Of a stretch of 31,082 bases of DNA, positions 1 through 12,000 are shown piece after piece. A program made the translations under genes and the position numbers. The first letter of the stretch is position 1. The number at the start of each line of letters is the position of its first letter. The stretch is from positions 1-31,082 of the forward strand of contig JAQUQN010000006.1 in NCBI GenBank assembly GCA_028716065.1, in the 5' to 3' direction. The notes below the pieces were generated by a model. That model saw only the letters and a list, made by a program, of their open reading frames with translations, was not told the origin of the DNA and searched no databases. This DNA comes from Candidatus Omnitrophota bacterium. Its GTDB lineage: Bacteria; Omnitrophota; Gorgyraeia; 2-01-FULL-45-10.

Positions 1-3000
1 TGGTTCATACTTCGCTCCGGCAGACGGCGGCAGGAACGTCTCGTTGACCGACAAAGACGGGGTTTTGGTAGTCAATCTTCGCGGCAAAGAGAAGATAGAG
101 GAAGCGAAAGCCCGGCGCGAGGCGGCGAAAGCGGGCGAAGCCGCGGGCGGCGCGAAGGCGGAGAAAGCAGACCATAGACCAAAGACCATAGACCAAAGAC
201 CGAGCGCGGTGACGAACAACGAAAACAAATCCGCCACGGAAAAAATAGAACCGTCCCCAATTTCATTATCGCAGGAGGCCACGGAGGCATTGATTCGCGG
301 CGCTGAGGCTGTTGTAAAAGAGGCGCACGCCCTGCAGCATGATGCTATTTTCATATCGGGAAATAGCGGAGAATTAACGTATATAGTCTTCAGTGAAATA
401 TGGCAGAAGATATACCCATCAGAAAAAATGCCGTCTATTTACATGCTTAATGAGAAGGCGAATAAGATACTATATAAGGAAGAGGCGGAACTGCTCGAAT
501 TTGTATATACCAGCTTCCAGAAGGAAAAGGCCATATGCGAAGCCATAGGTGACAGTAATGGCGATATGTTGGAAAGTCTAAGGCATAGGAAAGTTCTTTT
601 TCTCGACGACCATACGTTATCAGGACGTAAATACGTCTTGATGAAAACTGCCCTTGAACAACAGATTGGGTTCAAGGATGTCAGGTATGCATTTTTTGTG
701 GGATGCTCAGAGGCAAGCGCGGGTAGCAGGATGTTGGTCGGTTATGTTAGTCCAAATGCAGCTGATGAGATGCAGAAATTCAGCACACGCATGAGCAGCG
801 TAAGCTCTTTGGAATTGCGTAATATTTTTACAGATATCAAAATCATCAGGGATCTCATCAGAGCGCATGAATTTAAGATGGACGATGCGCCGGATACGGC
901 CCAGACCGTGGGCGCCGCGGAGGCGCAAAACGGAGACAATGATAGCGTTTCGCAAGGCACGATAAGTCCCGAAGAAGCGCAAAGAAAGGTTGACGCGAAC
1001 CGTAGGGAGATCGAGCGCGATATCGCGCGTGGCAAGGGCGGATACCTCTCTCGCGATGAAGACGGTGCCATGGAGCGCATGAGGCAGGAAGAAGAGGCGA
1101 AGGCCCGGCGCGAAGCGGAAGAGAAGAGCATGGAAGATTTTCTCCGGGAGATACCGGCTCTGAAGGCGCGCGGAGACTTAGAGCGCATGGCTACGGTAGG
1201 TGAGCGAGTCGGCGTTCTTTTGGCACGAAAACATCTGGAGGCAGAACCGCTAAACCAGGACCTGGCCCGGAAAGAGATCGAGGCCATTGTCTATCTGAAC
1301 GGCGTGTGTATTCCGGAGTTTGCCGTTGCGTTTCTGCTAGCCTATATAAAAAATGTAGATAAGAAATATCCCGAAGCGACAGGTCATGCAAACATGTTGT
1401 ATAAGTTAGCGGAATGGGCAAGGAAACAGCAAGATACGGCTGGCGTCGAAAAGCCCAAGGCCCATAATATTTTATCGATAGAAGAGCGCTACTTGTCGGA
1501 CAGAATGAAATCTTACGCTGGGCTGTTCGGGGAATATGGACTTCCACAGCCAGAGCCGCCGGCCTTCGGATTCAAGGCTATCAGTGGCGATAGTAGGCAT
1601 GAATCGGCATACGATGATGACGGCAGATTGACAGTTGTCTTTGACCTTGCGAAGATAAAGAACGCGGAAGAGTTGCGGGGACTATACTGGCTTGCCGTAT
1701 CGAACTGGTATTTTGGCCAGATATCGGGACTTTACGACGCCAGTTTGATAAATCCATGGGAGGCCGTGGAGGAAGTGAGGGCATATTTAGAGTTCATGAA
1801 CGCTAACTATGTCGATAGATGCGGCATCGGGAAATCCGATACGATTTTGGATATAGGGACACTTACAGGCCGCATGGCTTTATTGGCGGCCAGGCGCACG
1901 GATAACACAGTCTATGGAATCGACATCTCCCCGCTCGCCGTAAAAATAGCAAGAGAAGAAGCAGGAAGACAGAACATAAAGAATGTAGAGTTTTCCGTCA
2001 ATAATGTTCTGAACATCCCGTTTGAAAAAGGATCGATAGACGCGGCGATGGCAAATTACACGTTCACGACCATACCGGCGCCCCTGCGTCTATCGGCGCT
2101 CAAAGAGGTCCACAGGGTTTTAAAGGAAGGCGGAAATATCAACCTTTTTGAATATCCATCACCAGCCGACGGTCCAAACATCGAAGGAAACCAATGGGCC
2201 TGGACGGAAAAGGAATGGGAAGATAATTTAAAAAGAGCCGGTTTTTCAAACGTGACTATAGGCGGTGTTTCTTTCCAGGGCGAGTTGTATCCCGAAATTG
2301 GATCCGCGCAGCAGCAAGGTATTATAATCATCGCGTATTTCATTACCGCCGAAAAGAAGGGAGCGGTAATGCCGGGATTGCCGCGTAGTCCAGGCGAGAC
2401 GGATTCGCCGCATGCTGCCGATAGCCGCCGGTTGTTCAAAAAGCTTAGTGTCGTGCCTGGTGCAACGCTGAGCGGAGAACAGAGGGCCGAATTAAATTCG
2501 CTAAAGAGGGCGTTCAGGGATGAACTACATATTAATGGGCAGCAAAATCTGGCGGATTATCTTGTTTTTCTATCATTTAAAGAAAGGGATTTTACCGTGT
2601 TGCTGGACGGCCCTAAAGTAGCCGGCTTCATGGTTGATAATTACGGCGGTGCGCAGAAGCCTTTGATATACGAATTGCATGGCATATACCTGGATAAGGC
2701 ACATCGCGGTACAGGGGCTGTATGGGCCCTGCTCGATGCGGTTAAGGAAAGGGTGGAATCTACCGAATATAAGAAGATGAGATATGCCGTCGCGAGAGAG
2801 GGCAGGCCATTCAAAGAAACTAATTCTGTGCCATTTGAAAATTTTATAAATGACCTTGGCATACGCGTGCCGCATCCAATGATTGCTTCGGGCCAAGCCG
2901 CAGTCGGCGCGGAGGCGGACAAACCATGGAGAAGCGTATTTGCGACAGGATTTTTCAGAGGTGATAGAGAGCAGAGGAAAAGGTTCAATGAATTTATCGA

Positions 3001-6000
3001 TAAATTAGCGGAAAAAACGAAAAGGGGTGAATCGATCCGAGTGCTTTCCGCCGGTTGCGCTACCGGTGAAGAGGCATATACCATCGCGATGGCGCTTCTT
3101 GAAAAAGACGCACCCATGAATAAGGTTCGCGTTGTCGGAGTCGATTACGACATCGGCTGTGTCAGGAAAGCGCGAAAAGGCGAATATAACGAATCTTCGG
3201 TAAAAGATATACCACCGGATTTAATCGAAAAATATCTGACCAAACAGGAATCGGGCGATTATGTGATTAATCAGAATATAAGAAATATTACGCAATTTAA
3301 TTTTGTAAATCTGACCAATACGAATGAGATGAAAGAACTGGGCGAGTTTGACGGCATAGTATATATGAACGTTGATTACTTACTCTCTCCCGAGGAAAAA
3401 TCCAAGGCGTATGAAAATCTCACCGCCGTTTTGAAGCACGACGGTTTATTGCTTCGATCGAATAATCTCGTGCCAAAGGAAGAAACGCGGCCGAGAGCGA
3501 GCGGCGCCGTTATACGCGATGCGATCCCCGAAGATGCCGAGGCTATAAGCAACCTTTCCGCGGACATATGGAAAGATGGCTATCAGATCCCCGTGAAAGA
3601 GGTTTTGGACAGTCTGAATATGATCAAAACAAAAGGCGGCTATCTTCTTGTCTCTATCATAGGAAATGAATTAGCCGGATTCTTATACGCCGAGGATAAA
3701 TCCTGGCTATCGCGTGAAAAACACGTTCACGTGACGTGCCTAGCTACCGTTAAAAAATGGCGAGACCAGGGCGTGGCGGCAAAGTTATTCAAAGAATTTT
3801 TTGAAAAGGCGCGCATAGCCGGATATGTGAATTTCTCTATAAGAACGGAACACGACGCTGTTATTAGGATAATACGGAAATACGGCTTTAAAGGCGGCGA
3901 TGGTTATTATGAATTAAACCTCTCTTGGCCGGGTAGCAATCTCGGCGGCCCGGATTCGCCGGAGCCGGAGGATATAGCAGACCAAAGACCAAAGACCAAA
4001 GACCAAAGACCGAGTGCGAGCGGCGCCATTGAAATCATGCGGCCAATATTGCTCCCCCAGGATAAGCCGGTTGTGGCCGTATTCGATATACACGGTACAC
4101 TTCTTGAGCCGAACTGGAAAGGTGTTTACAGGAATGCCTATAAGACCTTGACAGGAGAATATCCCTCTGATGAGTGGATGAATAGGCACGTGATAAATAA
4201 GAATGACGAAGAGATAATAAATGTTTTATGCCGGATATCCAACAGGACGGCCGAAGAGATAAAAACCATCATTGCCAACGCCAGGAAAGGCGTGTGGGAA
4301 GGCAGGTCTCCACCTGCAATACCAGGCGCTCTCGAATTAGTAAAAGCACTTGCTTCCCGCGGTGTGCCCGTTATCATGGTCAGTGGTGCCCCTAAAAAAT
4401 ATTGCCTATCCCAACTCAAAGAAGCAGGGTTCCTCGAATACATTCCTGAAGAGAATATAATCGGCAGTTATACAGATAATAGAAAAGATTATGACAGGGT
4501 AAAAGTCCTGGACGCGATAAAAAGACATTACCCGAGCCACAGCATTGCCTATTTTGACGACTGGACTGAAGCAAAAGGAAGGTCGGGAGAGTTCGCCGCG
4601 TGGTTTGGTATCCCTCAAGGTGAAGGCAAGGAGTTTGAGGATAATCGTCAAAGCCTGATAGATGCCGGTGTTAACTGTATCATACGCGAAGGTTATGATT
4701 GGACAACGCTGGATGGCATCCTTACCGTTCCGCCGCAAGTACAGGCTAAGGATGAAAAGATACCCGTAGCGGAAGGGCTCGCGCAGGAAATAGTCACCGT
4801 GATCCCGGCGCCGCGCCACAATACGATAGGCCTCCATGTCGACGTAAGCGATGACCTGAAGACCATCACCTATTCTCTTGCCGGAGAAGATAGGGATAAT
4901 AAAGTATTCAAGACCGACGGAGCTGTAGATTATAGCGCCCTGAAATTGACAGAATTGGTCAGGGTACCGAGTTCATATCTCATAACGCCGCAAACATATA
5001 TTGAAAATAATCTTACTCCGGAAATAAGAGAAAAGCTCCTGCCGCTTCTGGCCGAGAAAAAGCGCTTTACCCGATACGGCGGAATTACGACTTCGTGGGA
5101 CATAGCCGTAGATAAAGACGTATGGACGACCAACATCGATACCGTCTTCCTGCATAAAAGGATGGAAGAGCTGGGAACATTCAACGATAACGACATGCGG
5201 TCTGTCATAGAGATAGGTGTCGGAGGAGGCCACCTGTCAACGGCAATAGCAGCGTGTCTGCCAAATCTAAAAGAACTATCCGTAACCGATATAAGTATTT
5301 ATGCGCTGCAGACAGCGAAGAGATGCATAGAACCTTATTTAAAAGTCGGCACGAGGGTGAAGTATTACCTCGGCAAAGGTATAAAGACTGTCGAAGGCGG
5401 CGCCGACCTCATAATAGTGAACCCTCCTTATATCCCCACCCCGCCATTCATCGAAGACAAGAAAGATCCTTATCGGGGAACAGGTCTCATACGCGAGATA
5501 TTGGATATGGGTATCGGCAAACTAAATCGCGATAATCCGAATGCAAGGATTTTAATGAATATAAGCAGTCTTGCGCAAAAAGATTTTGAAGTATTTTGTG
5601 AAGAATTTAAGGATAGATTGGATATCACTAAGGTCGGAGAACCGCTTAAGGTACCCTTAAAGATATTGGGTGTTATAAAGGAGTGGCGGGACTGGCTCGT
5701 GAGCGAAGGCGGTTTGGAATATAGGCCTGACGCGAAACCGGGCGAAGAAAAGCACTGGCATACGCTGCAGATTTATTCCATAAGACCTAAAATGCCGGTG
5801 AAAGCGGACGAGGCCGCAGGCGGCGCGGAGGCGGAGAAAGCAGACCATAGACCAAAGACCATAGACCAAAGACCGAGCTCGAGCGGCACGGTCGAGAATA
5901 AGGAAAGACAAAACGAGAGCCAGCGTGGGAGATTGGTAACGAAGGAGGAGGTCGCCGCCGCATTTGACAGCATAAATGAGGTTATAAAGAAAGAGGCGCC

Positions 6001-9000
6001 GGCTAATAGTTTTAATGAAGAACACAGGGAAAGAATTACGAAGGGTCTTTCGGAAGTCGGGTTAACGAAAGGCAAAAGCATCCTCATAGTCGGCCCAGGC
6101 CAATATGATTACTTGCCGGTTCTCCTGGCAAAACTCGGCCTTGAAGTACATGCAATAGATATTTCCGAAAAAGTTATCCAAGAGCAGAGGCATTTATATT
6201 CTGATTTTGGCTTGGAAGAAAAAATAAAAACATATACTTCTTATGATGACGCTGATTTAAAAGATAAAAAATTTGATTACATAATGGCGCTATTGGTCAT
6301 GAATGATGCGGTACATGCGATCAATGATGACACAAGATATGCGATGCAATCATTGAATTATGGACTCTCGGAAGAGGAGACTGAAAGAATAAAAACCGGC
6401 CTGAGAGCACATATGAAAGATAGATTAGAGATGTTCATAAGGCCACTGCTCGAACATCTTAATCCTAACGGCGGACAAATTTTCATCAGTGATATTAAAA
6501 GCGGAGATCCCGTTTCTTCCGGCCGTTCTCCATCCTCATCCGCTGGAGGCATTAACTGGTTCGTGCTTCAAAGATTACCGACACTTAGAGACGAGCTATT
6601 ATTTAAACTGTCTAAGGGGTCAGGCGTCCGATATGTCCTGCGGCCTGAAGTATTTGGAAATTTTGGTATGAATCCATCATGGCCTAACGAGATAGTAACA
6701 TGCTTAGGTTGGGAAGCTGAATCAATGCCAAGCACCATTGACTTCGGCAGGCCGGATTCGCCGGAAGAAAAGGATATGGAAGAAGCGTACATTCCGAAAG
6801 GAGATCTTAGAGATAGAGATTATCCCGCCTATGCAGAGAAGATACTAAGACATTTTGTTTCCGGATTAATGGAAATAGAAGAAAAAGGCAAGAGTTTAAC
6901 CGAGACATTTGCGGGCAACGGCGCAAACATGCAGGGCATACTCGACCGCATAACTTCTAAATTCAGGGATGCAGTTGGTTCGGCAGCGCAGGAATTTTGG
7001 AAAAGGCCATATCTTCTTTCAGATGAAAAATCCGCCATCCTTTTATTCAAGGACGGCCCCAACGGCCTGCCATACGGCTCAAAGCATATAGGATACAGGA
7101 TAGATCCTACGAAGCCCTTGGAACAGCAAGTCGATTTGGCCGACAAGACACCGCATGGCATTCTCAGAGTTCTACATGTGCCGGCCGATGTTTACGAAGA
7201 ACGATTTGAAAAAGAATTGAGATTCTACCTGGCCGTTCGTGCTTGTGCAAGACATGGAAAGGGTATGGACATCGGAAATCTGGGACAAAATATATTTGCA
7301 ACATTCTCTATTTTATCAAAAAGGTCCCCTGATCCTTTAGTTGAAAAAGCATCCGAAATATTCCATCAACTCGGAATCGACCAATTTCCGTATGAGAAGA
7401 TTGTACATCGTTCCCGCGAGGAGAAGGTGATGCGGCGCGATGAATATGAAAAATGGCTCAAAGAGATGGAAGTGATGGCCGGTAAAACGAAAGTGGCGTG
7501 GCATGAATCTTCTCAATACTGCCAGAATATGCCACGAGATATTTTCGATAGTCTGAAATTTAATAGTGACTTGCTTTCCAGGATCCTAAATTCAGTCAGG
7601 GATTTCGCGCACGGTATAGTACCGCACCATGAAAATGATTCTTCTATAAGGGCCATGCTTCTTGATACATTTTTCGGAATTGATTTAGGATCTAAAATTT
7701 ATAAAAGTGAGGAGTTCGATTCCGCAACCGATATCGATACATTTTTAAAACAGCTATTCAAGGATACGGATTGGGTAAATATACGCTTGCCGGAAGATGC
7801 AGCGTTTCTTGATACAAGATTGAAAGGAGACTGGAAGTGGCTCGCTTTCAGCATAGAAAACGCTATAAACGGCGCATATAGAGCAAGTAAAGATGTTACA
7901 GACAAGGTACCGGAAGTAACATTCAAAATCGAAGGCAATAACCTCGTAGTTGCCATTTCTGATAACGGAATCGGTATCCCGAAAGAAGACCTCATCCGCG
8001 TATCCGATGCCGATTTCACGACAAAAAGAGGAGAAACCGGCCAGGCAGTCATGCACCGCACGCTTAGAGATCATGGAGGCGAGTGTGTCATAGATTCTCT
8101 AACCGAGGAGGAGACGAATGCCCTCACGGATGAAGAGAAAGAGCAAAGGCTTCTGACGGACAGAAGGGTGAAGAGAGGCGTCACCCAGACGATCAAGTGG
8201 CCGCTGGTGAAAGAAGCGATAAAGAGTGCCACACCGGAGCCGGAGGATATAGCAGACCATAGACCAAAGACCATAGACCAAAGACCGAGCTCGAGCGGCG
8301 CGGAGGCGGAAGAGGCGGCAGACCATAGACCAAAGACCATAGACCAAAGACCGAGCGCGAACCGCGCCGGCGAAGGAAGAGATAGAATATTTAAGAAATC
8401 ACCCTTTAAAGTCATCGCCTGGCCGAAAGAGCCTAAGCCTGCCGAGTCGGATCCAGCCAAAGATATCGAAAATTGGATTGGCTACATGAAAAGACTTGTC
8501 GCAGGTGTCATATATAGAATGGACTCATTGAAAGTTTTCTTCAAATTGGACGAAGAAGTAGATTGGGACACTTTTAGAGGGTGGTTAGGTCATCCATTTG
8601 GCGACTCTTTGAGTTTAGTGGAATGGGATCTCCATATGATGGAAAAGAAAGGCCCATCATATTCTTCCATGCTTAAAAAATATTCCCGCGATCTAAAGCG
8701 AGAAATTGAAATAACAACAGCCTATCTCGATGGGCTTACACAAGGCAAGTTTGAAGACGACGCCAAGACAATAAAATATGCAGGTAATGAAGAAGACCCT
8801 GTGCCATATGCGAAACTCCCCATGTTCTTCGCAAAGCGTGTATATGAGAGTAACGAAAGGGAAGATATTATAAAAGTCCTTAGAGGAGTGTCGGAACGCA
8901 TGCGGAAAGCGTCGCAGATGATTGAGCAGGCAGTCGAGGACGTGTTGAGCATAGCCAGTTCGCCGCCGAAAGGTGAAGCCGCGGGCATCGCGGAGGCAGA

Positions 9001-12000
9001 AACTGAAAGAAAGAGAAGGACCGCGAAGATGATAGACGAACTTAGCATAGGTCCGGAGGACGAAGTCCTGCAAGTCGGGGCAGGTTCCTCTGAATGGGAA
9101 GCCGTATACTGCGCGTCACGAGGAGCACGGGTAACCATCTGTCAGCCGCCGTTCTATGGGGATCAACCCGTCACGCGTGAGTTAGAGGAAAAGATCGCAG
9201 GCTACGGCGAGCTTATTCAAAAACGTATCGATACCGCCTTGTATCGAGGATTGGCTGAAGAGGTGGGGTTGCCCAAAAAGCATTACTCATATGTGTTTTT
9301 GCTGAATGTGCTGGATCCAGCAGAGGGATATCCTGAATGGAAGGAAGACCTGATAAGATCGGTATTAGAATCGTGTAAGGACGAGGCGGCTATTCTTATC
9401 TCATCACCCGGCACGGTATGGATCCACGAGGAGATGAAGGCAGTAAAAGCTATTGCGGAAAAATTCGGTTACGAGGCTGATTACGGCAGAAGCTTTAAGG
9501 GCGAAAGGGAAGTTTTCGAGCTTAAAGTCAAACGCCTTGCTCCCAGCAGGCCGGATTCACCGGAGCCGGACCGGCGTAAGACGATGTACCTTAACAAGGA
9601 GAGAATGGACGAGGCGAAGCGCCTCGAAGACGAAGCGACGGCGAAAGAGATTGCCGAAGAAGCGATTGCGAAAGCCCGGCGCGAGGCGGCGGAAGTAAAT
9701 ATTTGGAACAACTTTAAGTGGTCAGATGAACCCAAAGGTAAAAACCCCGATTCACTTAAGAATATAAAAGAATATTTATACTATCTGGATAAATTGTTGG
9801 ACCTAATAGCATCTTTGCATATTTCAAAATGTTACACACGTAAAGGAAGGAAGGTGGAGATAGACGGTTTTAATGGATGGTTGACGCATACGGTGCGGAA
9901 TCATATTTTTGATATAACTTGGTCAGAAAAGCCTTCCAGTGCTAAGCTTCAGGAGAATTTTAGCAATTTACAAAAGGGATCAGAGCTTCTGCTTGTATAT
10001 TTGAAATTGCTTGTCGAACGAAAATTCGATGATAAAGAGATCGAAGAGGTTAATTATGAAGGAACCAAAAAAGATCCCGTGCCGTATGATTTGCTTAGGT
10101 TCTATTTTGCTAAACAAATATATGGACGTGAGGATTCTGACAGAGTAATAAATTTATTTAAAGAAGGAATACCACGTATTGAGAGTATCTTACGAAAAAC
10201 AGAGAAAGAAGTCGCAAAGGCTGTTAAGAACAATCGAAACGGAGACGATGCAGGTTCGCCGGATGAAGAGGATGTGAAGCGCGGTTCGGGGTCCGGGGAT
10301 CGGAGAACGGGTGAGGCGGCGGAAGCAGACCAAAGACCGAGTTCGAGCGGCGCGGAGAAGGAAAAAATAGAACCGTCCCAACGCACAACGCTGGATATGA
10401 ACGGCACGAATATCTATAAATATTTGAGAAGCTTATGGCACAAGCTTGGCGCGGTGCCGATAATTTGCGCGAAGACGATGTCCATTGTCTATAGCCCTGG
10501 CGTAGCCAGGTTTGCTAAATTGGCCGCGGAAGAGGAAAAATATTTTAACGAGTTCGTGCGCATTCAGAATGATTCCAGCCGGCGCCTATGGATCGTCTCA
10601 GACGGTTCGGCTGTTTTGGGTTTAGGCAATATTGGATTCAGAGGGGCGGGTCCTGTGATGGAAGGTAAACAGGCGCTGCTTAAATGGTTTGGTAATGTAG
10701 AGGCCAATATTTTATTGGTTGACACGCGCGAAGATTGGGAAAGCGGAAATTTAGACGCCGTGCGGGAAAAAATAATTAAAGAAGTTGATGGCCTTAAAAA
10801 GAAATACGGCAATATCGTCATAATGCTTGAAGATATCGCGAGCCCCGTATGTTTTAGTGTCGAGAAACATTTGAACGAAGAGCTCAAAATACCCACCATG
10901 CATGATGATCAGCACGGTACCGCTATCACTGTGTGCGCCGCGGCGATTAATGCGCTGAAGATTTCCGGACGCGCTTTTAAAGAAGCAAAGATTGTGATTA
11001 ACGGCTCAGGCGCTTCAGCCGTCGCGACCGCCCATCTTCTTCATAAGCTTGGGATTGAACATATTATTGTTTTTGATTCCAAGGGCGCTATTCACGGAAA
11101 AAGAAAGGACCTGAACGATATCAAAAAAAGCCTCTTGGGTTATAATCTTGAGGGCTTCTCCGGTGATATAAAAGAGGCGCTTAAAAACGCGGATGGTTTT
11201 ATAGGCCTTTCTAAGCCGGGAGTATTTTTAGGAAGGGAAATGGAACTTCTTTCGGGGATGAGAAGTGATGCGTTTGTTTTTGCCTGTTCCAATCCAGAGC
11301 CCGAATTTGATATAGCTGAAATTGCGCGACAAAAGAAAGAAGGGGGCAAATTCAGCAGTATAGCAGTTACCGCCTGCGGCAAATTTGGTATTCCCGGAAT
11401 CAGCACTATAAATAATTGCTATGCCTTCCCCGGAGTGTTTCGAGCTTTGGTGGATGCCATTGATGAGGGGCTTTTGACAGGCAGTATTGATGTAAAAAGA
11501 GTGACTGCCCGGGCAAGTTATGCTTTGGCCTCTATGGTATCCGATGAGCAATTGAAGAATGGATTAGTCTTGCCCCCGGTATTTAACAAAGCAGGATATG
11601 ATACCCGTATTACTCAGGTTGTGGCAGAAGCAGTTTTTGGCATACTTAGAGAAGGAGAAATTCCCTCCGGCAGTAAATATTCCGCTTTGCCTACCGAGTT
11701 GGCAGAAATGCATCGAAAAACAGAAGAAAGTATCGATCCTTTTGCGCTGGCATTACCTGGAATAGATAGAGCCGCGGGCGGCGCGGAGGCGGAAGAGGCG
11801 GCAGACCAAAGACCAAATTTGGGCAACGAGCCAGGTACGCCGGAAGAGAAAGATATGAAGAGGGGCCCGGGATCCGGGGACCCGACTTCACCCTTCGGGC
11901 TTCGTCGGGCAAGCCGGGGAACGGGTGAAGGAGTAGAGGCACAGCTCGTGTCGGAAAATATAATTTATATTGATGAAAAAAGAAATACCAAAATTATTCA

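Noticed and set aside
2930..3490. Chemotaxis role for the CheR-like domain
   Set aside because: No MCP, cheA, cheB or cheY is nearby, and the domain sits in a chimera; motif resemblance alone does not give the substrate.
5254..5535. Plus-strand frame of 93 codons inside the PrmC-like domain
   Set aside because: It is another frame of a clear coding domain, with Arg/Ser/His-rich composition and no ribosome binding site.
170..8352. CRISPR-like reading of the 32-nt arrays
   Set aside because: The units are tandem heptads inside a gene at irregular, kilobase distances; there are no regular spacers and no cas genes.
8071..8460. Antisense frames rich in the LGLWSMVFGLWS pattern opposite linkers (also near 5-290, 3914-4189, 5657-6087)
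   Set aside because: The reverse of the GACCAWA heptads has no stop in any frame, so these are by-products of the repeat arrays.
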